Positions 9,857-21,299 of a DNA stretch of 64,000 nt are shown here, one piece after another. This DNA is from Chalciporus piperatus (taxonomy: Eukaryota > Basidiomycota > Agaricomycetes > Boletales > Boletaceae): assembly GCA_038093975.1 (NCBI GenBank), contig JBBPTG010000001.1:496001-560000 (forward strand). Reading direction: 5' to 3'. A program made the position numbers and the translations under genes. Under the pieces are notes generated by a model, which searched no databases, was not told the DNA's origin, and saw only the letters and a program-made list of their open reading frames with translations. Each line of letters begins with the position of its first letter. Position 1 is the stretch's first letter.

Positions 9857-12516
9857 ATGGACTTCATCATGACGATAGATTCTGACGACGAAAAACGGGA
9901 ACGTAAAAAAGGAAAAAATATCAACAATGAAGAGCAAGAGGATCGCATGAATCCCGACTTCCACTTTGACTTGTCGGGGGATCCTTACACGGACTTGCTT
10001 CAGGCTGATCACCTGCAAGACGTTGTGAAAAAAATATCAAAGCCGGTTCGTGCCGTCTTCATGTTGATATCCGATCTTTGCGTTGTTGACTTTGACGTAG
10101 GATCCAGTGTCTATAGACGATATAATCCAAAGACGGAAACTAAAGGAAGCTAGCGCCAAACGCAAACGAGGTGACGAAGACGACGAAGAAAGTGAAGTGG
10201 AGAGCGAAGCTGAAGGCTCCAGTGTCGCGAGCAGTTATCAGCAAGCAGAACTTTCCAATGAGGACGACGAGGCTGACCTGTTGGCAACATCCGACGAAGA
10301 ATCCGCTGGATCCACCGAACACTCTGATTCAGAGGAACGATCTGTTAGCGAAGGGGAAAGCGATTCCTCGGAAGGCTCGGAGGCCGAGACGCAGGCTGAA
10401 AAGGATCGCAAGGCGGCCTTTTTCGCCTCAGAAGTTCAGCAGGATACACATACCTCCTTTTTAACAATGAATCTATCACGCCCGATCCAAAAGGCTCTCA
10501 ACACCCTCGGATTTCTCTCGCCCACACCGATACAAGCCGCGACCATTCCTGTTGCTCTTTTGGGCAAGGATGTCGTAGGGAATGCTGTAACAGGCTCAGG
10601 AAAGACGGCAGCGTTCACCATTCCTTTGCTGGAGCGTCTCTTATATCGAGAGAAAGGAAAACATGCGGCTGCGACGAGGTGCCTAATCCTTGTGCCTACG
10701 AGAGAACTTGCAGTGCAATGCTTCGAAGTTGGCTCGAAGTTGGCCGCTTACACAGACATCAGGTTTTGTTTGGTAGCTGGTGAGGTGGTAGTCATTTTCT
10801 GCTATTTCACTCACCAATGTCATTTAGGTGGTCTCTCCCTGAAGTCCCAGGAAGCAACCTTGCGGACGTGTCCAGATATTGTGATAGCCACGCCTGGCAG
10901 GCTTATCGATCATCTTCGAAATTCACCTTCATTCACGCTTGATGCCCTTGACGTTCTTGTTCTGGATGAAGCTGATCGTATGCTTTCGGAAGGCTTTGCG
11001 GACGAGCTTGATGAAATTATCAAAGCTTGTCCCGTTTCTCGTCAAACGATGCTTTTCTCCGCTACTATGACAGATTCGATCGACGAGTTGGTCAAGATGT
11101 CGTTGAACAAACCTGTCCGTCTGTTCGTCGATCCAAAGCGTACCACCGCGAAAGGTCTCATCCAAGAGTTTGTACGAGTTCGCGCCGAGAAAGACGCAGA
11201 CCGCACCTCCCTGCTTGTTTCCCTCTGCAAACGGACGTTTAAACAGGGCGTCCTCGTTTTCTTCCGCAGCAAGAAACTTGCACACCAAATACGTATCGTC
11301 TTTGGTCTTCTTGGCATGAAGGCCGAAGAACTACACGGCGATCTCTCCCAAGAACAGGCAGGTTTCTTACGCGTCTTCCTGCCAAAGTGACTGACAATCT
11401 CCCAGCGGCTCAAAGCACTTAGCCAATTCCGCGATGGACACGCCGATTTTCTTATGGCAACGGACCTTGCTTCCCGTGGGCTCGATATCAAAGGCATCGA
11501 GACTGTCATTAATTATGACATGCCCAACCAGCTGGAGCAGTATCTCCACCGCGTTGGTCGGACAGCCAGAGCAGGCAAATCTGGTCGGTGGGTGTGACTT
11601 CACATGTGCTGCGGGACGTTTTGCTGATCTGCGCAGCTCAATAACTCTTGTTGGAGAGGGTGACCGTAAAATGTTGAAGGCTGCAATCAAGCACAGCAAC
11701 GGAGAAGACAATATCAGACATCGAGTGATTCCACCAGACGTACTCACCAGATGGGCTAAGAAGGTGGAGGCCTTGAAAACTGAAATTACTGCAATCCTCC
11801 AGGAAGAAAAGGAAGAAAAACAGGTATCTCCGTTTTCGTGGCATCCCAAACGTTTTTTGATCCGAGCTCTCTAGATGCGACAAGCCGAGATGGAACTCAA
11901 AAAGGGTCAAAACATGGTCGACCATAAGGCGGAAATATTCTCTAGACCTGCGAGAACTTGGTTCCAGACCGAGAAGGAGAAAACGAAGGCTGCAGGTCCG
12001 ACAGTCGAATTTATGGAAGAGAATGCACTAACCGCCGTCATATATTTCTTGTGTATAGCCATAAATAAGCGGCATCATGAACAAGGTGCTCGGTCTGCAT
12101 CATCATCATCGAAGAAAGCCGCTTCTGAAGACAATTCCAAAGTCAGTACAGAGTTTTCGAACATAGACTCCCTAGTGATAAGATGGTGTTTGTAGCCAAA
12201 AAGGGACAAGTACGCGGGTCTGACCCGTAAGGTGAAGCGACGCAAAATGGCAATGGAGGCGGATAAAGAGCATGGGGATAACGCAGGCGTCAATGCGGCT
12301 ATCCGCTCAGCGAAGAAGGCGGCGAGACCAGGGAAGATATCGGTCCTGAACAAAGCCCCACAACCGGAGCAACGCCAAAAGCCCGCTGGTCGAACGCGAG
12401 CGACGAGCACATTTGAGCAGGATTTGTCTGTAAAGAGGGCACATGGTGAGGGTATCAGAGCGAAAAAAGGCGATGCCATCGGTGGAATGGGAAAACGGAA
12501 GGGGGCTAAACGATAG
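9857..12516 (+). CDS. DRS1: DEAD-box RNA helicase DRS1 (DDX27 family)
   Basis: A 763-residue protein from eight exons (9857-10045, 10101-10779, 10828-11357, 11406-11587, 11637-11823, 11875-11995, 12059-12141, 12196-12516). An acidic N-terminal region precedes the helicase core. The core shows the Q motif (GFLSPTPIQ), [48 protein letters not shown] and [10 protein letters not shown]. The C-terminal tail is basic ([15 protein letters not shown]). Drs1 acts in nucleolar 60S assembly and 27S pre-rRNA processing. Intron 11358-11405 starts with GC: it joins [10 protein letters not shown] to [11 protein letters not shown] exactly as in homologues, and no GT donor keeps the frame. Intron 11996-12058 is 63 nt and free of stops, so its retention would add 21 residues. 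Confidence 0.95.
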
Positions 12517-12758
12517 TACTTACATGTATCGTATCCAGGCCGGTATCCATATGCTCACCTTGGGGCTGTAGATCTCCAGCCCAGCTGCTGACATATGTTT
12601 GTTCCGTTTTGGCAGGTGAGGTAGTTGTGGGAAGCACCTTTTCGCGTGGCGCGAACCTTTGTCCTAACCGCGAACAGGCTGTCATTTTACCTTGATGAAT
12701 TCACCTTCTTCCATCACAAAGTGCTGAATTTCTGTAGCTATCTCGATTTCTCTCTTCG

Positions 12759-15700
12759 ATGGAAAGCAACGCGTTTGCATCGCTCGCTACCCTCCGGTTG
12801 CCCTCGCCATGTCGGTTGCTTTCTTCAGCGTGCTGTCCAGACAAGGATTTAATCGTTCTGATATCACGGCTTGGCGGACATGACAAACTGAGCCTTTGGA
12901 AGCTACAAGGTGCAAGGAAGTGGGAGATAGATGTTGGGGGAGACGACGCCTCAGCCACGGTTGCTGGTTTGGCTTGGAGCCCGAATGGTGCAGCTTCACC
13001 TTCCTTCTGGTGCGAACCTGAGCTCATTATTATTTCTAGGGCAGACTATCGCCGTGGTTCGCGATTCTGAACATATCACCCTTCATTCCGTTCAAGACGG
13101 ACGCGTCGAACGTTGTCTGTTCGTGCCTCTTTCTGCGTCTCAGGCGCCCCGACGTATTACTGGCGTCTGGTGGATTGCTGGTCACCAGTCGCCCTCAAAT
13201 GGCATCATCCCCGATATATTCAAGCGGGATGGCGCAAAGGTAAGTCTCTCTCGACCCGGAAACCGTAGACTCAGGCGAGTTGGTAGACTGGATCAGCGTT
13301 ATCTATTCTGAAAATGCTCCCCTTACTTGACCATATCAAAGAGAGCAATGGAAACGTGACGTCCGTCAGCTCCTCTGATGTGTGAGACTTCCTTGACCTC
13401 CCTTTCAGCGCAACCGACCTATTTGCTTTCCAAGGTACACAGACCCGCGTTGTTTCAGAACACTCGATTCCGACGATCATCAACCAGTGGCCATCCCTGG
13501 CCGCATCTTCGGAAGATGCTTCTATTGCTCTCTCGATGCCGACTCATGGCACTCATGATAAAACGGAGGAAAGAAAGGCTCCCTCACAAACTCGCGACGA
13601 AGATAGTCTACTCGCTCTGATTGATGAAGGCGGTGTTCTTCACATTTTTTTGGATGGATGCTATTTTCTTGGCTCAGTGACTCTGCCTGAGGGATTGCCA
13701 TCTTCAACGTTGTTCAAACACCCTTCCAAACCATTGATCTTCCTTCATCCCCAAGGTCTTGACTCTGATTTATTGTCCACGGGAGTACAACCTCTTGTTG
13801 TCCACATTCCGCTGCTTGCAACCCCCAAAGTCCGCGATTTCGCGCGACTCTCATCCGCTGCTCGGGAGCTAACATGGTATATCATGCGAGTCTTTGACGA
13901 TATTCGAGAGAGCTGGTTTGGATCGGACTCTTTTACGGGCGCAAGGGACATTGGAGTTAAATGGGTACAAGCCCTGGAGAAGAGACTCAGGGAACAATAT
14001 GGCCGTAGGTCTTTTGCCTTGCTTCTTCACTACTCTGACGGTCTTGATGCGCTCGCACAGACCAAAACCCCAACGTTGTTCTGGCCCTCACGACATTGCT
14101 TGCCACGGGGATTAGATCTGAGGGACTCATGGATTTCATAACGAGCAGTGAACAGAGCAGTGAAAGAGTGGGTTTCTCCAGATCATCCCTATCTGTTCTC
14201 ACACGCCTTTCAGACTCTCCAGAAGTGGGACTCCTCAGTGTCGGAGTCACTAATCAAAATGCGCGATTATTCAACCGCGCGTATCATCCCTGCCTTCCAG
14301 AGGCTGTACATCATCCTGGATGAAATCCGTGGGTGGTCACACATGTGAGTGACTTTCTGCCAATGACGCGGAGAACTTCAACTACCAAATCAGGCCGCAC
14401 TTCCTTTTATTTGGTCTCAGTGTGAATGATGTGGATTCCTGCTCAAAAATGGTTGAGCGGGCCATATTCATTTCTTCTTGGCTGGCAGTTGCCGCGAGGA
14501 AAGAACTTAGGGCTTTCAAGCCATTCCTGTCTTTCATTCGTCACGGTCCGTACGACTTTTGTTTGGTTTACAGCTAGCCCCCTTTCTGAGTTGCCGTTTT
14601 AGCGACCGTTGTAGCGAATCCCAGCGCGGAGTCTCACAACAATCCAGATGATGACACCCTTGAAGTAAACAGCTATCTAATATCCGGGCTCATGTCCAGT
14701 CGGATTGACGACTGGTTTACGGGTTCCTCTCCCCAATTCAATCCTGGTGATATTTCATACTTCCGACCTCCACCAAGCTCCGGTGAAGCGCTAGACGAGG
14801 CGCTTCAATTGGCCTTTGCCGCATTGCAAGATCCGTCGCAGACTGCATGGCAGCCAGTAGGTTTCTGCTAAAATAGATATTCACATCCCATAAATGAGGT
14901 CGAATGTTTGTTTCAGAATGTCCCGTCGACTGATTTTTCACATCTGGATAAGAATCTGGACGCACTCATACAGGATATAGCTTCCCGTTGTCAGCGGGTC
15001 TTTGCAGAAGCTTCTCAAGCTGCTGCTCGATCCGCCACTGTGTCGCTTGATGGTGGAGCCATTCTTATCCAGCCGCTACAGGCGAGCTCGGCTGCCACAA
15101 AGGGTGCATGTCAATTCATTCGTCAGAGAGTGGTCAGAAATCAAAACGAGGTAAACGGCATGTGCTTCGCTGTAGGGTGATATTGACTCGAATTCCCTAT
15201 AGCTCGATCAACACTTGCAGTATCTTGCCGTCCATATGAGTTCGGAAGGCCAAGCGCTCTGTGAGCAACCTCGTTTCGTCGCGTTTCGGAAACTAAATGT
15301 ATACAAAATAGTGTGTTTGAGCCGAATGCCGTACGGTCAATATGTGGCGGGGGTTCACGAGGACATTCAAGTTACTCTTTTTGAGTGTTCCGTGTGTGAG
15401 CATGGTGACGCCGGAGACATTGGCCTCGACATACTGGACGCGGACTTTTTTGACGATGAGACACTGGTTCTCGTCTATCGAGCGAAGGACACTCAGGGTA
15501 AGTAATGCATGATCCGGCTGACACGCATTTGTGTGGATTAATCGGAATTATATCTCAGGTTCGATGTTCGTCGCTACGGTAAACTATCAAACTCTAGGGT
15601 ACCAAAAACTCCAATCAGAAAGATACGTAAGCGGTCCCGCCCGAAAAGATATGATGGCAAGCGTGGTGCAGAGATGGAAGGAGGGGCATGTAAGTCTCAT

Positions 15701-15971
15701 GTTACTGCCATGTTTTTGTCGAGACCTTGGAGCGTGCGGTGTTTTTACTGACGGCATGACTTAGCTTCCGTGCAGTCCGATTCCGATCACAAAATACCGC
15801 CGACTGTCAGCGTGTAGAAACGGATCAGTTTCGCTGGCGGTGAACGGGAGAGTAGGACGCAGAGTAGTTTGTATCCTAGACGGGGATGGGACAACAATGG
15901 AGGTTCTCGATATGGAAGGGGAAGAGTTGGAAGGGGAAGAAGAAGTTGAGATGGAGGTGGTCGGGACATGA
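12759..15971 (+). CDS. APC4: Anaphase-promoting complex subunit 4
   Basis: Twelve exons (first 12759-12987, last 15765-15971; largest 13409-14004) give 869 residues. The N-terminal half is WD40-like: LVVLISRLGG-type openings, VAGLAWSPNGQTIAVVRDSEH, SILKMLPLLDHI and NVTATDLFAFQGTQTR. The middle holds the Apc4 long domain: SAARELTWYIMRVFDDIRESW, LLATGIRSEGLMDFI, TLQKWDSSVSESLIKMRDY, ARIIPAFQRLYIILDEIRGW. The C-terminus has LAVNGRVGRRVVCILD and an acidic end. Apc4 is a scaffold in the APC/C platform. Reading phases fix all eleven introns; the 13361-13408 intron uses GTCCGT and restores the conserved VTATDLFAFQG. The gene is in tandem with DRS1, 242 bp downstream of its stop. Confidence 0.9.
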
Positions 15972-16721
15972 CCATAACGGAAGTGATCTCGGACCGTGGG
16001 TGAGCGTCGTTGCCTCGTTGTCTGTTTATCTTGGGTTCATGATTTACGGGCGTGTCCAAGTTGACAACGAGGGCCGAAGAATCTGGCAAGGGAGCAGCTG
16101 ATGTGCCTTTTTAGGGTTATGGGTCCGCACTAGCGCGTTGATGAGCTTCCCGGACATTGCGGTGTGAACAGAACAGGAAGTGTGTGTGCAGAGGAAGTGG
16201 TTAGAACAAGCGGCTCTGTGACAGTCGTAGGACGTCTAGGGACATGAACACGACGACAGGCTTGGTGATCGCAATCAGCGGACAAGATTCATCGGGCTGG
16301 TTCCTGGAAGCTGTGGGCAGGGTGGGGTCCATTGGCTGTTTGGGAATGAATGCAGATCCACATCACGAGCACGCGCTAAGACAGGGTCAGCGTGAACACG
16401 GAGCTCCTGGATGGAAAGTAACTCGAGATCGCGGCCATGTTTCGGAGGAGATGTGATCAGGGAATTGATGTTTTACGGTATATTTTATGGTGTAATTTAC
16501 TGTACCAAATTGTTGTGCTTGGTCCGGGAGGGTGAGCTGCCACGCTGGACGGACTGGGGAGTCTGGATTGTAAATGCGCTCGCTTAACTGGATCACACCG
16601 CGGCCCTCTCCTCGTGCCCTTGATTCGAATTCTTTTTTTCCATGCCATTTTAAACCTCCTCCGTCGCCCCAGTCCGTCGCTCAATCCCTCCTTTCGTTCC
16701 ATTCAGTCTCCCTCACCTCCC
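15972..16721. other. 750-bp intergenic stretch upstream of bZIP gene
   Basis: It holds the APC4 3' side and the bZIP upstream region. Short open frames (for example 16244-16456 plus) have no family likeness or splice support. I see no RNA gene or repeat in it. Confidence 0.6.
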
Positions 16722-18315
16722 ATGCCGAACAAGCTCGAAGCTTGCTACTCCCCCCCAGACGACAAGTCCGACTGCAAGCCAGATATCGACGATCCCGTCT
16801 CCCGCATGTCCGAAATCGCCCTTCGCAAAAAGAAAAACGCGGACGCACAGGCTGCCTTCCGCCAGAGGTGATCTCGACCTCGCCATCCCCTCCCCTGTTT
16901 CGCTGATCGCGTCTTATATTTAGGCGCGCCAATTACATCGCGACCCTCGAAGAAACAGGTCAGTCCCCCCTTTCCCTCTCCATCCCCAACTGATCGCCTG
17001 CGCCAGTTACATCTCTCGAATCCGTCGTCCTCCAACTGCAAGACTCTTGCCGCGAGGCACGTCAGGAGGCTGGTGAGCTTAGGCAGGACAATGCGCGCCT
17101 CAAACACGAGTTGCGCGAACGCGAAAAATTCTGGAGAGCACTTTGGCAAGCTCGGAAGACGGGTCAGGCGCCCGAGGCGGACGACTTGCCGCCCATGCCA
17201 TCATCGTTCACCCCGCACACGCCCTCCAATCTCATGCCCAACCGCCTGCCCACATCGCATGGCAGTCACTACAGCGACGACGGTATAGCTTACCAGCCGA
17301 GTGATGATGCTTCCATGTGTAATGGTGCATACGGCCCTGCTCCGAACCACGGCTATCCAACACAGTCCCCATCCTTGTCGTACGTAGGAGTTGACAACGA
17401 TCGCCTCCCTACTGCCGGAACTCCACAACTGGGAGGTAATCGTGTATCAAAGTTTGCCCACTACCCTTACCCCGTCCAAACGATAAATCGCGATACGGCA
17501 TGGGCCCAAAATGTCCCTCAAACGTCCTCATCTAATGGTGGGTTCAGTCCCACGGTCAATCTTATCATTCCTGACCTCATCTCCTAGGGTCCCCCACGTT
17601 GACGTCGCCCGATATGTATGTAAATCGCTCCTTCATGGATGAACAGAAAGGACCTTTAAACCACTTGGAGACAACACCTTACCTTTTCCCTGGTAGCCGA
17701 TCGATATCACCGTCGACGTCTACGCCACCATCCTCGTCCACCACGTCATTGACGTCACCTTTCCAGTTTACATTCCCCCCAGAAACTCCACTCCCCCCAG
17801 AGCGGCTAGAATTTGACTATCGCAGACACTCAAGTGCCCACGGCGCCGAAGTGACGCTTCACGGGGGTACGGCGGATATCTCGCTACCCAGCGCTGGAAC
17901 CGATGGCGTCCGCTATAGAATCGGTCCCAGGCGAGCCAATTCGGGGCCGGAGCGCCCCCTACTACCCGCTATACCACACTTTACCGGTAGCGATAATGGC
18001 TCCCAGCACGAACCAGGAAGCAGCGAAGGAGAGTCAAACTCTTACTCGCAAGTTCCTAAATTACGACCACGTCGTGGTCTTGACAGGGAGTCGCGATCAC
18101 CCTCTCCTGGTGCCCCACCTATTTCCGGTACCCTTGCGGTGATCAAAGCGCAAGCATTTGGTGCGTTGCGGAGAACCCGAACACGCACAAAGAAGTCTTC
18201 AGAGGGCGCAGCCAAGGTGGCGATGGAGGTCCTAGAAGCCAGAGGCATCGGGATGGGAGTGGCTACCAGCTCCAAACGACCGCGTTTGCACAACGATGAC
18301 CCTGACATGCAATAA
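16722..18315 (+). CDS. bZIP transcription factor
   Basis: Exons 16722-16867, 16924-16958 (35 nt), 17007-17537 and 17588-18315 give 479 residues. The basic region and leucine zipper span residues 30-95: ALRKKKNADAQAAFRQRRAN, then YIATLEETVTSLESVVLQL and further heptads. The bZIP signature N-x2-A-x3-F-R is present. Two introns split the basic region and its border with the zipper, a common position in fungal bZIP genes. The rest is Ser/Pro-rich and disordered, with a basic patch near the end (RRTRTRTKK). It binds DNA as a dimer; its target genes and signal are not visible. The ATG at 16722 is chosen because upstream frame residues lack an ATG. Confidence 0.88.
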
Positions 18316-18768
18316 TTTGACTTGGGTGGCAGAACAACCACCAAACTTGAGTATGATATTCTATTGTGCATTCTCGCTCTCTGACTGGACGCAGACTTAA
18401 AGCCACTGTTTCACTAACACTACTTACTATGTTCGTCTATTCTCTAATGCTCTGTCGCATATAGTGTTGCATGTAATATGATACCTTGAACCCGCAATAC
18501 AACCACAAATTATTTGCACTGTACCACGGCAGCATTGCATGCCGCATCTGTGCTCTTTGCCATCGGAGATACATCGGCGGCCAACAAGTTGCACTTCAAG
18601 ATCTAGTCCCGAAGTGCTCGGTCAATCGCGTCCATGGCCGCGGACAGGGTGCCTGGGCGGAAATTTAACATGAAGAACGTGTCATTGATGTACAGGCTAA
18701 CCTTTGGTGGAAGGTGGGGACGATCATGTTCCCATCAATGTGTTAACCACGCCACATCATGGATAAAT
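18316..18768. other. Convergent 3' intergenic region
   Basis: It lies between the stop codons of the bZIP gene and the GPI2 gene. I see no coding frame or repeat. Confidence 0.6.
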
Positions 18769-19894
18769 CTAGTTCAGTCTTGGAACAGCGACATCCCACG
18801 GTCCTCTGATTTCACTGGGGGGGCATCAGATGTCAAGGGTCAAACTGAGATAACCAAGATAACATGCTTTTTGTATTTTTGCGCCCAAACAAGCACCCCA
18901 GGGGCAACAAATGTCACCGCCGCGTAGATGCCAGCTATCATGATGGCCACAGACGCTGACAAGGGTGCGACCAGGGTGAGCGATGCCGCAGAAATCGAAA
19001 GCGTCGCGAAAGCTTGCAAAGCTGTGGAGATGCCCTGTGGATACATTCCACGTCATTGGTCTATTGCAATGAGCGAATGCAGACGCTTACCCAAAAACGA
19101 TGACGCAATAGCGGAAACAGGGCAAATAGCTGCACAGCAAAGAGAACAAGTGAAAAGACTGACAAGTCGTCAGGCAAGCGCGAGGCAAGAACAACAGATG
19201 ATGACATCGCCGCGTTCATGGATAAGACGGATGTTAACCTGTTGGCTGTGAGAAACGGACCGGTTTCACAAAAGAGTTGATCACAAACCTTTCTTGAGTG
19301 TGTGATCCGGGTTTCATGCAGCTATAATCGGCCAGCAGTGTGTTGAGAAGAAAGAGGCAAGCTGACAGCGCCCATATGGAGTCTGATGAAGTTGCAGCCG
19401 TCAAGGTTCTTAGCACAGGTGTTAGACCCATGAGAATAAGAAAGACCAGCAATGACGACTTCAATGCTTTCGAACCTGACGAAGAAACTTCAGTGGGAGG
19501 ATAAAGTGATCGTTACGCGACGAACGGTCTGAAGGTGAATTTCCGCGATTGGAGTAGCGGAGAATCTCCCATACTAGATAGCCAAGCACAAAACATGTCA
19601 CCGAAACCCACAGTAAAACACGAGCATCGAGTGAGCGGTCCTTTACTCTCACAAAGACCGCGAGGAAAATGAAAACAGCTCCAAGGTGCTGTGTAATTGC
19701 GCAGCAGAGGAAGACCATGGGCCAATAACTGTATGGAGTGAAATTTGCTGAAATCTGGAGTCAGCAACCAACTTCATAAACATGTAGTGTCACAAACGGT
19801 TTCGCCTCAAGGCTGACAGGAATGATTCTGGTGGTATGAAGTTATCGGGGTGTGGATACCTCTCCCAAAGAACTCTTTTCCATTCCGAGGTCAT
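18769..19894 (-). CDS. GPI2: PIG-C / GPI2, GPI-GlcNAc transferase subunit
   Basis: A 288-residue membrane protein from exons 19798-19894, 19526-19747, 19289-19475, 19091-19238, 18868-19034 and 18769-18814; human PIG-C has 297. Family marks are WKRVLWERYPHPDNFIPP at the start, LKSSLLVFLILMGLTPVLRTLT, NAAMSSSVVLASRLP and the ending EIRGPWDVAVPRL. There are about six to eight hydrophobic helices. It belongs to the ER complex that adds GlcNAc to phosphatidylinositol, the first step of GPI anchor synthesis. The last intron (18815-18867) has a GC donor (AAAAA|GCATGT): only this keeps phase and recovers the conserved RGPWD ending. Without it the protein would stop after KHVILVISV. Confidence 0.9.
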
Positions 19895-19904
19895 TTCAAG
19901 TGGA

Positions 19905-20382
19905 ATGTTGAACGTTGAAAGGATGGCGGCAATCCCGGGATTGAACTTCGGGCACTTGGGCACTACCAATGGTGCTACACACAAACCGTGAGTTCGCCTT
20001 TTTCATACTTACCAGAGTCCGACTCACTTGACACTTGTATACCGTCCCGTCTCATCCGGATTGACAGAAGTCAACGATTGATGCAGGTGGAGACTCTGCC
20101 ACGTGGCGCTATACTCGACACAGCCCTCGACTCTTTGCAAGTACTAAGACGAAGCTCAGACTACATGCGCTCCTCGGAATTGCCTTCACAGCCTTACTGG
20201 TAAGATAACTATCGGAACGGGCTCCAAATTCATCCAACAGGTGCTTTTCCAAAAACTCGTCCAGGCGACATCAATATCCACATTATTCACGATCATGGGA
20301 ACTCGGTTTGGGAGACGAACCCTGTCTTGTAACATTAAAAAAACGTGTTCCTAGCCTCGCTGGTGCACCGGCGGTCCACTGA
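19905..20382 (+). CDS. Candidate small gene of unknown function
   Basis: A three-exon model (19905-19987, 20068-20199, 20241-20382) with GTGAGT and GTAAGA donors gives 118 residues, including HLGTTNGATHKP, SQRLMQVETLPRGAILDTAL and SLAGAPAVH. Phases agree at both joins. I recognise no domain. The first ATG lies only 10 bp from the GPI2 start on the other strand, leaving no room for separate promoters; a second ATG at 19923 is possible. It could instead be the GPI2 upstream region and a noncoding transcript. Confidence 0.25.
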
Positions 20383-20610
20383 ACTGAAAGGACAGGTCAG
20401 ACTCCGTCAGAGAAGTTCAGATAACCCCGATGGTCGAATCAATGGATTCGCTCTGGTTGATTGTGCCGGTTCCGATAGAAATTGAAAAGTGACGACGGCG
20501 ATCATATAACACGGAGCACGAGAAAGCCTGATGGCTAGAAGTGTAAGAAGCTCTGATATACAGCATTCCACATGTCGGACCCATAGGCGTTACATTGACA
20601 AAGATTTCAT

Positions 20611-21004
20611 TCAATCCCACTGTGATGAAATTGATGAAAAGAGGCAGGGAATTGTCGAATTAGACTCCTACTCACCACAAGCTGTTCTTCTTCCCTCGAT
20701 GTTGGCACAGGCTTGGCCGACTTCGAAGCTTCTAGCTGCGCTGCGAGACGACCCCGCTTCGGATTCGAGGCATGAGTTCCGCGTGCTTGTTCCTAATGTC
20801 GAGGGGTAAACTTAGCGAATCATCTCGGAAAAGTGAACTAATGGACTTTACCGATTTCTGTCTCCTCTCGGCGGCTTCTGCGGCTGCGGCACGGGGATTG
20901 GATGTACTGTGATTATTCTGCGAGTTTGAGGACGTCGCGACCCCTCCACTGAGCACTTGGTGACTGCCCGAGTGAGCGCTGGACTTCGAACAAAGCGAAC
21001 CCAT
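20611..21004 (-). CDS. SVIP-like small VCP/p97-interacting protein
   Basis: Exons 20852-21004, 20676-20792 and 20611-20619 give 92 residues. It begins MGSLCSKSS, an N-myristoylation site (Gly2) with a nearby palmitoylatable Cys5. The central motif PRAAAAEAAERRQKS matches the VCP-interacting motif of SVIP (AEAAERRQ). A second conserved block reads GTHASNPKRGRLAAQLEAS, and the protein ends EEEQLVWD. The last coding exon carries only Trp-Asp-stop (9 nt), yet gives the ending I recall for fungal homologues. SVIP binds Cdc48/p97 at membranes and inhibits ER-associated degradation in animals; the role in fungi is inferred. Confidence 0.75.
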
Positions 21005-21299
21005 GAGACGGAGTATCTGGCCCTTCAGTGACGCTGGCTCGGGTGTGGCTGCGCAGTCACCAGTTGAACTACTTGAGAGTAATCTATTGCTGGCCAGGGG
21101 TCTCACGTTTAATCATGATGGACCAACCTCGTTTGTTCCTCACGGCGCTCAGGACCGACCTGGCAGGGAAAAACTATGGAAGCGCAATTTAATTACGATT
21201 CCCTAAGCAGCGCTGTATCGGCGGAACACCCATGTTCGGTAGGTTTCAGGCGTACAATGCGTGCTCCTTAGATATGGTACAGTACAGCCGAAGTAATAT

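Noticed and set aside
13378..13408. A 27-29 nt intron in APC4
   Set aside because: Too short to splice. The GTCCGT donor at 13361 gives 48 nt and restores VTATDLFAFQG.
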